From assembly GCA_025642065.1 (NCBI GenBank), contig JAODUP010000090.1, positions 226,501 to 290,500 on the forward strand: a DNA stretch of 64,000 nt, written 5' to 3'. This DNA comes from Paralvinella palmiformis (taxonomy: Eukaryota > Annelida > Polychaeta > Terebellida > Alvinellidae). The notes beneath the pieces were generated by a model, which did not search any database, was not told the origin of the DNA, and was given only the letters and a program-made list of their open reading frames with translations. Position 1 is the stretch's first letter, and each line of letters begins with the position of its first letter. Shown one piece after another: positions 1 through 12,358 of the stretch. The position numbers and the translations under genes are program-made.

Positions 1-384
1 CGAGAGCGCTTCCATATGTCCGGATGCGGCATACGATTTGTGGTGCGGTTACATATCGATGCGAATTTGGCAAACTGAATCGCGATTCGTACAGCAACTC
101 GGTAAAATCGGATGGGGAATCCAGAATATGACGTCGGGGGCAGGTGTATCCCGAACAATTTGGCGGGATTTTAGATTCTCTGGTCCAACTGAAGTATTGT
201 TGGAATTTTTCCCCATTAAATTGTAGTTCCTTGACCAGATTATGGTAGGTTCCTTGTTGAAACCGATTCCTGTTTAAGTCATGCACCCACCAAGGATGTT
301 TTCTTTGCTTATTACGTTTTTAATTGCATACATTTATATGCAGTATATAGCAATCAGTAACAAGTTGTGTTGCTCCATTTCCAA

Positions 385-2600
385 CATAGAAATAATAATA
401 ATAATATGTATATTTAATAAAGCGCCCTTACTAGCAGGAGCCATTCAAAGGCGCTGTACAAATAATATGTAATTTAATAATACCCCAAATAATGTCTGTA
501 AAAACCCTGTAATGATTTAAAAGATAATAATTATTTATCTGTGAAAGCGACCTTAAATAGGTGTGTTTTTAGAAGAGACTTAAAATTTCCAAGAGACGAC
601 GAATTTCTAATATTTGCCGGCAACTTATTCCACAAATTGGGGGCTGCAACACTAAACGTACAATCACCATATGACTTGAGCCGAGACACTGGCACCTGCA
701 ATAGTATCTGACTGGATGACCTGAGTTTTCAGGATGACTTTCTAATGGAAACCAGTTCACACAGGTATTCTGGCGCCATATCATTAATAGATTTATAAGT
801 TATTAATAAAATCTTGAAATGGATACGCTGTCTAACAGGTAGTCAATGTAGTTTTTGAAGAATTGGGGTGATATGATCATATTTTCTAGTATTTGTTACA
901 ATGCGAGCTGCACTATTCTGAATTCGCTGAAGGCGATTAATGTTATAATCAGATATGCCATATAACAGGGAGTTACAATAGTCTATACGAGATGTAAAAA
1001 AGGCATAAACTACAGTTAAAAGTGATTCTTGTGTCAAGAATGCTTTTAAACAGTGGATGTTCATGCATGTTAATACATTGGTCAAAAATAACCCCTAGAT
1101 TTGTTACTGACCCATTAGGGGTAATCGAAGATGTACCCATCTGTAATGCTGGTGTCTTTAGGGATTTAACACAATGTGGTGATGCCAAATATAAAATATT
1201 TGTTTTATTATCATTTAGTTTTAGAATATTTTGAGTCATCCATAGCCGGATATCGGCAATACAATGTTCTAAATTCTTCAAGGAAGAGGAGAAATTTAAC
1301 TCATTGTCAGGATCCAGTGATATATACAGCTGTGTGTCATCAGCATACAAGTGATATTTAACCCCATATCACTGCGCAATGATCCCAAGAGGACGGGTAT
1401 ACATTGTGAAAACCAGAGGACCAAGAACTGAACCCTGTGGTACACCAGATAACAAAAACTGAATGTCAGATAAAATACCATGAACAGACACTCTCTGGGA
1501 GCGTTGTTCCAGATAGGATCTAAACCATTCAAGTACTCTACCTGACAGACCAAACATGTCTTTTAACCTAGAGAAAAGTACATTATGGTCAACTGTATCA
1601 AATGCAGCAGACAGGTCCAGAAGAACAAGTATTACTGGCTTACCTTGATCAATTGACATCATAAATATTTCACTCGAACCAAGGCTGTTTCAGTGCTGTG
1701 ACCACTTTTATAGGCAGACTGTAGTGATTCATTAAGGTTATTATTGATTAAATATTTGTTTAGATGGAAAGCAACTGCCTTTTCTATAACTTTAGATAAA
1801 AATGTAAGATTTGAAACAGGTCTGTAATTGTTTAGAATATTACAGTCCATAGTATGGTTTTTTATTAATGGTTTTACAAGGGCAGCTTTCATGGATCTTG
1901 GGAAAACACCCAGAGATTATGATTTATTAACTATATTTGTAATTGGGTTTATCAGAACATCCAGACAATCTTTCACAAGCCATGTAGGCATAGGGTCAAC
2001 TGCACAGAAAGCATTAGATGACTTTTTCAGCAACTGTCTGATATCAGTCTCTGTAAAAGGCTCAAATGTATCCATCATGGATATGCAGGACTCTTCTACC
2101 AATGGCGTATCCTGTGATAAGGTGCTGGACTGGAACCCACTATGTATATTTAATATTTTTTGACAGAAGAAGTTATTAAAACAATGGGCCATATCTTTAT
2201 CTGAGTTGATATTATTTGGAGGACAGTTTGACTTTTATGTAATACTTTATTCACAACACTGAAAACAGTCCTTTGATTTCCCTTGGATGCTTTGATCTTT
2301 TTATTATAGTATTCAGATTTAGCAGAGGCAAGGGTATTTTTAACAAGAATTTTATTGACCTTGAACATTTCAAAATGAACACACAAACTGGTCCTGATCC
2401 ACAGCCGCTCACAATACCTTCTGTGTCTCTTTGCAGCCTGTATGTTCTTAGACTTGTTATTATATTACCCTGGTCCCTATGAGTATCCATGATAAAATTT
2501 AAAGTGTCGTTTTGTTGTCCATCATGATCTGCAGAATTATTTTCTCTGTTAAAACTATGCCCCAAAATATATTAGATTTGATAGATTTATGGTCACTGAT
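385..2600 (-). mobile_element. CR1-like LINE copy 1, 5'-truncated and frame-shifted
   Basis: Reading on the minus strand from 2.6 kb to 0.4 kb gives the pol region of a CR1-type non-LTR retrotransposon broken across several frames. Visible landmarks in order are NNYRPVSNLTFLSKVIEKAV (about 1.8 kb), LVLLDLSAAFDTVDH and SGVPQGSVLGPLVF (1.37-1.66 kb), YADDTQLYIS with the reverse-transcriptase catalytic YADD (about 1.34 kb), and the C-terminal LWNKLPANIRNSSSLG followed by a stop near 0.53 kb. An AATAAT-type tail lies near 385-420, as expected at a CR1 3' end. No endonuclease domain is seen, so the copy is 5'-truncated. At least four frame changes separate the pieces, so it is a dead copy. The family assignment rests on motif order and style, not on a search. 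Confidence 0.88.
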
Positions 2601-2813
2601 TGTCATTCTATGTATTGTTTTCTCCTTTCAAGTAAAAAAAGCGTCCACCAAATAATAGTTGGTACTAAAACTGTTGACATTTATACGAATATTTCATCAA
2701 TTTTTAAAGATTAAAACATATCCATAACATACGCAACACTTGAGGACATCCATGCATTTGTATTACATTATTAGTTTTTGTTCGTGTTATTGGGAAGATG
2801 ATATGTGTTTTAT

Positions 2814-2891
<78 letters not shown>

Positions 2892-4780
2892 CAGAAAACT
2901 AACATTCTTCACTATATTAAGTCTAAGTCTATAAATCGTGTAAAGTTTTATCCATTTAAATACACTTACGGTTGACCGAAAGACTGTTCGTTTTCACCGA
3001 ATATTATAAAATAATTATTAGTTAAGTCTAAACGATAATGAACAAAGAAAACCCGATCCACATTTAAACAATACGACAATGATCTGGAGTTGACAGTCCA
3101 TAGCAGGGCTCTTTGATAAAGGCCGGACATCGAGTTGTGAAGTGTGTTCGCCTTTCAAACCGGACATGACGCAGGTGAATTTTGTGGACTTTATCGAACA
3201 GGCCTGTACGAGTGATGTCTCTGACGTATTCTGGATATAGCTGTAGGCCTGTTGAGATTTTCCAAAATACTAGCCTAAAAGTGGTGTATACGTATATTCT
3301 GTTAATAGAGTAAATATTTGAATAACCAGTTGTTTGAGTATCGCCTCGGCCCGGAGTTATTATGCACGAGTGGCCAACACATAGCTAATACAACATCCGG
3401 TTCTGCCCATATTGACGACTTATCGGTTTAACATGTAAAAGAGCACAAAGGGGGATCGTTCTTTATTTATGCGCAAAATCAATCGGTGAACTTCACAAAA
3501 TACAATTATTCAGTCCAAGCTCGGTCTCACGGCGGATCGATCAGAAAGTCTGACATTGTGATCGTTATTGAACTGCCATGCTCTCGGTGGAGTGTTGTGA
3601 TTAAATCCTTAGCAGCTATCCGACAACAAACCAATCCTGTATGGCATCCTATCCGCCTGCCGTTCTGGAATATATCTAATTTGAGGGAAACTCCCTCACG
3701 TGAAATCACGATAAAAATAACTAATCAACTAAATAATCCAATTAATCATTATATACAGATCTGTACATTTGCCAAGTTGAATTATTGATACGAACGGGGG
3801 GGGGGGTCCATTTAGTATCTTTAGTTGACTATAAATGTGCGTATCAAATGTGCAGACAAGATAGAAATAAGATACGGGCACATTATAAAACACGGTCCGA
3901 TCTGCAACTGAGAGTGCTGCATCGTTTTTGTGAAGACTTAATAATTATTATCATCATGGATTCAACTGTTACATAGACAATTTCAATACTTGTTGCTGAA
4001 TGGGCCATAAATGCGTTTTAATCATCTTAATCCAAGTCCTAACTATTTGTTACCCATTTATTGTACAATGGTTAACAAAGCGACCTGATACACATTAAAA
4101 TACACTAATTAAATACATAAGTACATAGATATAATACATTTCTAACGATTGTAGGACAGGCATGAAGCTAAAGAATGGTCTTTGATCTAATCTTCGCGAT
4201 GAATTTCCAAGAGAAAGGAAGTGACAAACAAACTGCACGTTTGTCACGATTTTATTTCAGACCAAAACATATCCGTTGTCTGTTTATTTCATGTTGTAAA
4301 AGGTCGTTGATACAATTAAATTGAAATAAAATATATGCTGACGTCGTCAAATAATAACTAGCTTATGGCTTCTTCGTGATCAAGACGTGTCTATCTTCAG
4401 GTCACGTCAACACTGGGATGGCTCATTGACGACGAAGTTGTTGTTAGTTATTATTGTTATAATGAGGCGCGATGAAAGGTGAACGCCCCCCCCCCCTTGA
4501 ACTCCAGTGCTAGCACTGCTAATTGACTTGGGGTGGAACCGTTTAGTATTTATCTGCTATCTGTGCTAATCGGGGTCACATTTCTCAATGCACCCAGAAC
4601 AAATTTGCTTTTGTTTAATCAGTTCACGTCCAGTTTCTCATTGACGACGTGTTTCTCTCTTGACACGTTCTGCATTGAGGTATACAGCCACTTGACCATC
4701 CCATAATTAAGAAGCCGCATATGTAAAGTAGAGCGGCATCGATCACACCAATAACGATCTTCGATATGGTGTCTATAAAC
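2601..4780. other. intergenic, no gene recognised
   Basis: About 2.2 kb without a supportable gene. It holds a (TA)n tract at about 2817-2856 running directly into (GA)n to about 2888, a G-run near 3795-3806 and a C-run near 4486-4497. Open frames of 60-100 codons at 3.5-3.9 kb have no recognisable motif and no splice context and look like chance. Confidence 0.6.
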
Positions 4781-4784
4781 TAAT

Positions 4785-4995
4785 GAGGGCGTCGCGATAG
4801 CTCAGTTGGTCAGATTACCGATCAATGCACTGCAAATCCAGGTTCGAATACGATTGATGCCTGTGTTTGTGGGGTGTTTTTTCTTCTTCTTCTTCTTGTT
4901 TCTTTCTAGGAAGTCGCCCCTCGCCTATATATCCCATATGCGACTAGAGCCGAACTTAAACAAAATACTCACTCACTTAAGAACTGGTACTGGTC
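4785..4995 (+). mobile_element. tRNA-derived SINE
   Basis: A tRNA-like head starts near 4788 with an A-box-like GATAGCTCAGTTGG and a B-box-like AGGTTCGAATA about 35 bases later. It does not fold as a clean tRNA. It is followed by an unrelated body and ends in ACTCACTCACTT, a tail type seen on other SINEs in this window. Polymerase III internal promoters and a non-tRNA body are typical of SINEs; the exact 3' end is uncertain. Confidence 0.6.
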
Positions 4996-6157
4996 GATTT
5001 CTCGGACACGACCAGCTATTGTCTGATTGAACATCGAATAAAATAGATCGATTGTTTGCTATTTGAAGCAAACTCGTTGTCGAGTATTTTAAAAACTAAC
5101 AACACAATCATTTCTACATTCATAGCACCAAATGTTATAATAGCTATTGTTATATAATACCTAAATAACCGGAACCCGTAATATAACTGACATTACGCTT
5201 ACGCGTGAATTGAACTTCAATTTTTATTTTATTTTCATATACGAGATTTTTATATGACCGTGTTTTATCAGCCATTGTAAGAAAACACCGTAAAATGTTC
5301 GATTAACACAGGATTGTGTTGATATCTGTTAAGATAGTGTCGTGTCTTATATTGTACTGGTTTATTGTCTTCTATTTTAATGCATTGTCTTGTCTTATGC
5401 CGCCTCAGTGTCTTGTAATATACCGCCTCTTCGATTGTTCGTGTCTTATCCTGTTGTTTTGTTATTATTTTAATTACTATTTAAACATTCTGTAATTGTT
5501 CTATGTCGATACTGGTAGCGATAGGCCAAAATCTAACTTAATCGATTAAAAACTAAACATACATTTGTTATATACAACTAATCACGGTCACAATTAGTCT
5601 ACGTAATTCTAATCCGAATTGATCACGCTGCTAACGTTATGGTCTTCATTTGAACCTTTCGATGGTCTCGTCCGATGGAAGACCAACCAAGTAGATGAAT
5701 AGCCCAAAAGCAGCAGAATTGATCGACCTTCAGGTAATCGATGGAATCCAGTTTCGAGCTGCTGAAGATAGGATACGGGGAGAGGGTGGAGTTATATTGT
5801 TGGTGTAGCTTATCCGTTAAGCATACTCCAGCATTCCTATAGACCTCGCGGGTTGGTGGCATTTAAGTGTCCGGTGGCCACGTGAAGGCAGGAGTTTGAG
5901 AAAAATCCACCCCTAGAATGTTGTAGGCCAACTACTATCAACATATTCTACGCATAGACCGATACATACGCGGCTATTCCCCACCAACCGTGGGTGCTCA
6001 CAGAAGTACACGTTTCTCATGTTGTAGTATTTATTCAGGTAAGAATACGACGTCCGTGCACAATGTACATGAAGCAAAGTACAGCTCGACATTCAAGGCT
6101 GTGACTGTCGGCACCCCGTCAACCATGACCAGACAAAATTGACATACATCAAAGTTG

Positions 6158-6197
<40 letters not shown>

Positions 6198-7060
6198 GAT
6201 CTCTCTCTCTCTCTCTGTGCGTGTGCGTGCATGTGTGTGTGCGTGCGTGTTACGGTTAGTTTGTCAATTTCGAACACTGATCGTCGAACTGACGCCGCCT
6301 GACGTAAGCCAGTTGACGTCGATCAGATCTGTTGACGTCACTAGCCGTGGTCCAATGATTATTGTAGAATCGATAGCATGCAGCTAGCCGTGAAACACTT
6401 CACCACCCGCGACAAACAGTCGACAAGATCCAATCAATAATGCCAGCGCCGACCTCGGCTTAAAGTTGCCATGACATTAAGCAAATAATTACAATGGCCC
6501 GATTCAGCCACCCCTGATCGGAGTCGATAAAACGATCAAGCTCGCTTCTCAGATAGACAGACGGACGGACGGATGAACAGAAGAATAATAAGACGGACGG
6601 GCGAGCGGAGAAATTAGCGTATAAATCGGATAAGGACAGGCCGCTACCATCTATAGGTAAGAATAACCTGAAATTATTTTACAATCTCCACATTCGGGAA
6701 TCGGTTATCGTTAAGTTAACGTACGATACGTTGATGCTTCTGATAGCAACATGGCCCAACTGGAAATGCGGTTGGTCACCGAACCCTACCACCGGGGTTC
6801 AACTTCAGGCCTGGCTATGTTTGAAGGGTGTTCGACATCACCTGGTTCGCTCGGCCCATTTAGCCTACCTAGTTGGTCAGACAGCCCACAGGCCAGTAAT
6901 TCGCTTTGACGAAGTCGAATTTGAATTGTCGAATGAACAATGTTCTACTGGATGAGGAGTGGTTTAAGAACGGATTCCGTTTAGTGGTTATTTCAAGTCG
7001 TTTACCTTCTTGGATGATGGATATATCTTGCTACGTTATCTCATGATTCAGAAGGTAAAA
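4996..7060. other. intergenic, repeats only
   Basis: No coding region is supported. It holds (TA)n at about 6159-6195 followed by (CT)n and (TG)n, a GGAC-type short repeat near 6560-6575, and a piece near 6840-6880 matching the GCTCGGCCCATTTAGC block of the SINE described at 13.46 kb. The 74-80 codon open frames here show no motif. Confidence 0.55.
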
Positions 7061-7074
7061 AGTGTTTTTGGGTT

Positions 7075-7263
7075 TTTTTTTAATGTCCCCCTTTTTTTAT
7101 TAATTCAGTGGAGACGGCAGCGCCATTTAACGTAGTCAGTCACCCATGATGTTGTGAGCCGAGAAATTAATCTCTGGAAAAGTTTCGACATCTTGTTGGG
7201 TTCGAACCTGTGACCGTTGGCACGAAGTGCCGGATGCTTAACCGCTAGACCACCGAAGCTCAC
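7075..7263 (-). mobile_element. tRNA-derived SINE family A, copy 1
   Basis: On the minus strand the element begins at 7263 with GTGAGCTTCGGTGGTCTAGC, an A-box region, and has the B box GGTTCGAACCC about 55 bases on. A conserved body follows, ending in a T-rich stretch with TAATTCAGTGG on the plus strand. Three further copies occur at 17.5, 34.7 and 50.8 kb and share the body almost base for base. Four dispersed copies with a common tRNA head define a SINE family. Confidence 0.85.
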
Positions 7264-7943
7264 CAATTAGATTAATTATCTAAACAGCCCTATTTATAGC
7301 TATTTTTGAATTGCTGTATCTTTCTTCAGAGCAATACTATATAATCTATATAACCCAAGCTTTATAAGTTTGGTATAATAATACTATTAAAACTGTTTAG
7401 CTTAATTGCTATTAAAAGACTAACATCTGCACTGAAGAAGACGGTAATAGCGCGTCATAGCTTCGATACTGTTTGAACTGTTATAATTTTTCAAACCTGA
7501 CCTAACGTCTGCTGTTCTAACTATTGTAGTAATAACGTTCTTAAATGTTATTTATGACAAGCAGATTAGAGCTAATCTTGAATGCCATAGTACAAACTGG
7601 ACATAACTGGACATAGGAAAGATAATTCTGTTCCCACATACAACCAAGGTGAATTTTATATGCAACTAAACTTGTTATATAAAACACACCAACCGCTCGA
7701 ACCGTGTCCAATGCCACCGCTCGAGATGCGATGCAGTGTTTCTATTCCTGAGTCAGGAGTACTTATAATGCTTTCAGAGCGTACTGTGACTGCTACAGTC
7801 ATTTAGATGCTGAATAACCAGGCCAAACACCTAAACGCAAATAGTACAAGGAATATACAGCTCTAGATCAACTTTTCTTGAATGCGGAGGCCGGGAAATA
7901 TAGTGTGTGTGTATGTGTGTGTGCGAGCGCGCGTCAGTGTGTA

Positions 7944-9030
7944 TACTAATAATAATAATATAGCATCTTAATCAACTTGAAAACAGAATAAAAATATGTT
8001 CTGACTCACGTTGCACAATATCATTTTATAGATACACTGGTTTATAGATATTATAAATAGGCTAATTTAAATCATTGGATTCAAAATGTTTTTGTACTTG
8101 CTGCAAATTTAATATGATCAGTCAACTTATTCCACAGTCTGTGAGCTGATGTTCGGAACAACTTTTTCTCCCTGAAAAGCCAACAATACTCAAATCGCTG
8201 CAGTCTCATTGGTAAATACTTTTGAATCAGATCGCTTAAATACAGTATGCCGTTCCACTCAGTACTTTAAATGTGGGAAATGGGTTTCGCACAGTTATTT
8301 GAAATGTACAGGAAACCAGTGCAGCAGGAACAAATCTGATGTTATATGTTCTCTTTTGCGAGTGCACGTTCCCAGAAGTTTAGTACTGTTCTGCACTCTC
8401 TGTTGACAGTTTGTAAGAGATACAGGAATATTGAATAACAATGCATTGCCATATTTCAGTCGAGAAATGATAAGGGCTTGGACTAAAGTCGTTCTAGTCT
8501 CATCATTTATGTACTTACGAATAAGTTCTATATTTCTACAGATGGGAAGAATTTATATAACTGCATTCTCCCTTAAACCGAGGATTCTCAGATTTCTTCA
8601 CGTGTTCCTTGAATGAAAAGGCAACGAATTCGGTCCTATCCTTATTTAATTTCAGCATGTTGCTGGTCATCCAAATACTTATATCTGCAATATAAGCTTC
8701 AATTGAAGATGATATATTATCCATTTATCTCATGGTTTTAAAGTCTTGTAGACCAGAGTTTCATCGGCACGATAATGATACTTAATGTTATGCCGTTTAA
8801 TTATTTAACCAACTGGTTTAAAATACAGTAATATTACAGTAATTCATTGGTCCTAAAACGGATGCCCGTGGTACACCAAAATGATAACGCGTATTTGGTG
8901 AGGTTTTATCTGCGACCGAAACATACTTATAATTTTGTCGCTAAGACTTTATCAACGGCAAGGCATTTTCCTTGATGCCAAAAGAAAATGCTAAACGCTT
9001 CGTTGTAGTATCGAATTATCGATTACGGTA
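7944..9030 (-). mobile_element. CR1-like LINE copy 3, heavily decayed
   Basis: On the minus strand a short reading frame at 8536-8724 contains IADISIWMTSNMLKLN, the segment that follows the catalytic YADD box in CR1-type reverse transcriptases (compare IADIRLWMTQNILKLN in the 0.4-2.6 kb copy). The plus strand near 8870 still shows the reverse of the GVPRAS-like motif preceding it. The left end at 7944-7962 is an AAT microsatellite, the usual CR1 3' tail, and 8120-8145 resembles the LWN pol terminus. Stops and frameshifts are frequent, so it is an old relic. Confidence 0.7.
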
Positions 9031-9088
9031 AAAGCCTATGCCTCCATAAATATATACATATATAAATATATACATATATAAATCTCTC

Positions 9089-9101
<13 letters not shown>

Positions 9102-9141
<40 letters not shown>

Positions 9142-9175
9142 TGCGTGTGTGGTGCGTGTGTGTGGTGCGTGTGTG
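9102..9175. repeat. (TG)n microsatellite with GGTGCG interruptions
   Basis: A long TG dinucleotide run broken by regularly spaced GGTGCG steps towards its right end. The apparent HTHTHT protein on the minus strand is a by-product of the repeat. Confidence 0.9.
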
Positions 9176-9558
9176 TGAGCACATTTCGACATGTCATTTT
9201 TCGCTTCAGCTTTGGTTCTCCTTTCACTAAGTGCTAAATACTGTCAGGTGTGCCACACCTGACAGTTTTCGTTACCTTCTTATCAAATATAAAGGGAAAC
9301 AGGCGAGAAATATCTATAGAAATGTAGCCCTTTCTCGTGGTAGACCAGAATTTGTTGATCAATGATTGGGGTAAACATGATCAACCTGGCAACTTCTCAC
9401 CATAACGCGAACGATGTTGCCAGTCATGGTATAAGACACTATAGAACAATAGCTGGTGTTATGACAACACGAGCCACAACTTGGTGGGTTTTACTTAATA
9501 TTTGTGTTTGGTTAACATCGTTAGATTTGACGTGAGATGAGCTAGTACATCGTACAAG

Positions 9559-9559
<1 letters not shown>

Positions 9560-9618
<59 letters not shown>

Positions 9619-9630
9619 CATAATAATCAA
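9560..9630. repeat. (AAT)n microsatellite
   Basis: About 22 uninterrupted ATA/AAT trinucleotide units. A tail of this kind commonly marks the 3' end of CR1-type LINEs or SINEs, but I cannot see an associated element body. Confidence 0.9.
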
Positions 9631-9847
9631 GTACCTCTACTCTGATATTTTCCCATATTATTTTACTATTTAGGTTGGTTTATATTAAGTTTATAGGAAA
9701 GGCTATTACTGAATCGTAATTTTTCACTTGGTTTGGAACCTGTACAATAATCGTTACTTCAACTAACTAGGGAGTATATCGTTTTTGGCTGTCCTTGATA
9801 GAGGCATAATCCACAAATAGTCCATCACCAGTCAACGATTAGTAGTT

Positions 9848-9918
9848 GGTTAATGGATTCGAACCAGGAACCCACAGTTTTTTAGTCAACCACTCTAACC
9901 ATCGAGTCAATACGAAGC
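9848..9918 (-). mobile_element. tRNA-derived SINE head
   Basis: On the minus strand the segment reads as a tRNA-like head with an A-box region CTCGATGGTTAGAGTGGTTG and a B box GGTTCGAATCC about 35 bases later. The surrounding AT-rich sequence gives no clear body, so this is probably a fragment. Confidence 0.55.
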
Positions 9919-10199
9919 ACTGCTAGTTAATTATATATGGAGTAAAGCAATTGTCTAAATACTAGTATTCTTTACTCTGAGTTAAATAATAACGTGAACA
10001 AAATCGTATATACACTGTATTAAAAAACAGAGGTGTATACTAATGTTTTAGGCATACAAATATTTAATAAATTTATCAGAGATATAAACTGTTTTAAATA
10101 ATCAGATCAATTAATCTAAATGTTATTGTAAAATGCAGGCTTTTCCCTCGATAAAATTATAGCACGGTTAACTACAGATCACTAGAATCCGGATTCAAA

Positions 10200-10320
10200 T
10201 ACAGATCGCCCTATATCTGGAGGATGTTTCATTTTTCATTTCACCTAGCTACCATTGAAGACTGTTTGCCTCAGTTAGCCTACCACACGAAAACAGCCGC
10301 CAAACAACAAGACTGTATTC
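10200..10320 (+). mobile_element. SINE body fragment
   Basis: Contains GAAGACTGTTTGCCTCAGTTAGCCTACC. This is a diverged version of the block (GAAGGCTGTTTCATC, then AGCTTACCATG) seen in the SINE at 13.46-13.68 kb. The tRNA head is missing. Confidence 0.4.
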
Positions 10321-10505
10321 CGTAAAATTCGCTCCGATTAATTTAGAGACAGAATACTTCATTGATAATTCGATTCTCACGATCTTGTTTTTATTCCAGT
10401 GTCACCACCGGAAACAGTTTGCCGCCATCGTCTAAGGAACGCAGTCGATTTGGGTGCAGGATTTAGAGGATTTGCTCAATTTGGAAGGCATTTTAGCCCG
10501 CCACA

Positions 10506-10881
10506 ATGGGAAAGGCCGAAGGAGTAGGGGAGGGACAAGGCGAAGGTGGTGGCAAAGGTCGTGGCTGTGGTAAAGGTGAAGATACGGCGACAAACGTGGC
10601 GATTGGCAGCGGAGTAGCAGTGTGTTTAACAGTAATGTTCTGTTTATTCGGGATACCGATGTTGTTGGCTGGCATAGCCCTGCTCGCCATGGGAATATTG
10701 TAAGTGTAAATACTGCATCGAGGTTCAGTTCAGTTGTTTAGTCACGATACTGCTCCCACAAACACGGGTGTGACCAGGATTCGAACCCGTACCCTGAAGA
10801 GTTTGTTGCGCAGTGGAACGGAACGCCCTTTAATATGACAACGAATACCGTAAATTTAAAAAACAACGAATTAAATATATA

Positions 10882-10940
<59 letters not shown>

Positions 10941-11666
10941 GGGTGTGTGTACACGTGCATCCGTGCGTGAGTGTGTGTGTGTGCATGCATGCGTGTGTGA
11001 TTATTTATTAATCGTTGCGGAATTTCAAATTTGAAATTCGTTTGTGATTATGCCGGTGCTTGTTTTTTCTAGGAATATGCGCGCGTGCATGTGCGTGTCC
11101 ATTTATGTTTCCCCACATGCCCAAGCATAGATTAGGTTTGACGAAATAAACAATAAACTGATGAATGTTGTCTTCATTTCAGTTACACAGTCGGCATAGC
11201 TCTAGTCGTGGTATCAGGATTATTAACCGTTGCCGGTATAATACTTATCGTCTTGATTTGCACCGGAGTTTGTGGGAAAAAGAATGCCACAGGGCCAACG
11301 GTAGGTGGCGTATATGCGATTATCCTAAAAAAGAGTATCCGCTGTAGACATATTTTTGTTTGTTCAAACCGTGAATAATTAATACAATCTCTGTATTGAC
11401 GATGTGATCTTTCCCATTCCCAGGCTACGGTAGCCGTCATTGCCCAACCGCCAACTGTACAGCAAGAACAGCAGGGATATGGCCAACCTCAAGGATACGG
11501 CCAACAGCAACAGGGATTTGGCCAACAGCAGCAGGGATATAGCCAACCGCAGACCGGATATGGCCAACCACAGGGATATAGCACTGGACCTCCTCCTTAC
11601 GGTCAACCGATCAATCAACCGATAAATGACAGCGCCTATCCTCCGCCGCCTCCTGTGAAATATTAG
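10506..11666 (+). CDS. two-helix membrane protein with Gln/Gly/Tyr-rich tail (3 exons)
   Basis: Three exons join in frame: 10506-10699, 11183-11300 and 11424-11666, with donors GTAAGT and GTAGGT, acceptors TTTCAG and CCCAG, and stop TAG at 11664. The start ATG lies in cacaATGG. The product is about 184 residues. Residues 1-27 are Gly/Glu/Lys-rich (GEGQGEGGGKGRG). Two hydrophobic helices follow back to back (about 30-56 and 63-93), the second ending in CTGVCGKKNA. The tail from about 105 is low-complexity, with degenerate GYGQPQ/GFGQQQQ/GYSQPQ repeats, and ends PPPPPVKY. A helical hairpin with a cytosolic sticky or adaptor-binding tail is the natural reading. I recognise no family. A 5' untranslated exon may end upstream, since an acceptor TTATTCCAG sits at about 10399. 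Intron 1 carries a SINE fragment and (TA)n. Confidence 0.82.
10745..10830 (-). mobile_element. tRNA-derived SINE fragment in intron
   Basis: On the minus strand, GGGTTCGAATCCTGGTCACA is a good B box with flanking T-stem. The upstream half, with GCGCAACAAACTC, resembles the anticodon-side region of a SINE head. It lies in intron 1 of the two-helix membrane protein gene. Confidence 0.5.
10887..10937. repeat. (TA)n microsatellite
   Basis: About 25 TA units with one ATTATA interruption near the left end, in intron 1 of the two-helix membrane protein gene. Followed by TG/GC-rich simple sequence to about 10995. Confidence 0.9.
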
Positions 11667-12287
11667 CCCCGATATTTTGTGACAATTGGCCTTTAATAAT
11701 CGACAATTCTCCTGTCAGACTAATAAGGTTAGCAGTGTACGATTCCCTGGTGATGTACCCATAAGTGGTTAGCACGTTTGTCGAACAATGATGACAGAGC
11801 GCCACGAACGTAGATCAAGTGCCTTTCTGACTTGAATTCAGAACACGTTTCGATTTTTAAAAATTTATTTTTTGTTTGCTAGAATTTTATTTTTGATATG
11901 CATTTGTGCATATACACAACGATGATGAGAAAACCCCACGTAGTTGCGGTTTTTACGTATAATCCAAACTGTTTTCAATCATGTTCAGAAGCTGTAACTT
12001 ATAGGTATTAACTTGTTCGAGGATTGTCGTCTTTTCGTTTACCAGTGTTTTACCACTTTAATGTTGTCATATAAAGACCTGCACTCAATAGTCCACCTTC
12101 AGTGTGACTAGTGATGGAAGCAGGATGGATATAGAATAATCGTAAACTTGACGCTAACCGTTGCGCAAGAAAATGAAATCTATGTCTGTGTGTCACTCCA
12201 GAACAACTATTGTTTAATCTACATTTGCATGCACAAGCGGCGGATCTAGAAATCAATTGTAGGAGGCCATATGGGCCAATTGAGATG

Positions 12288-12358
<71 letters not shown>

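Noticed and set aside
3486..3788. 100-codon plus-strand open frame
   Set aside because: No domain, no splice context and ordinary AT-rich composition; a frame of this length is expected by chance in 64 kb.
4788..4860. tRNA gene
   Set aside because: It has A- and B-box-like motifs, but the acceptor and anticodon stems do not pair and there is no terminator, so it was called a SINE head. Similar heads at 9.85, 13.46, 22.4 and 42.3 kb were treated the same way.
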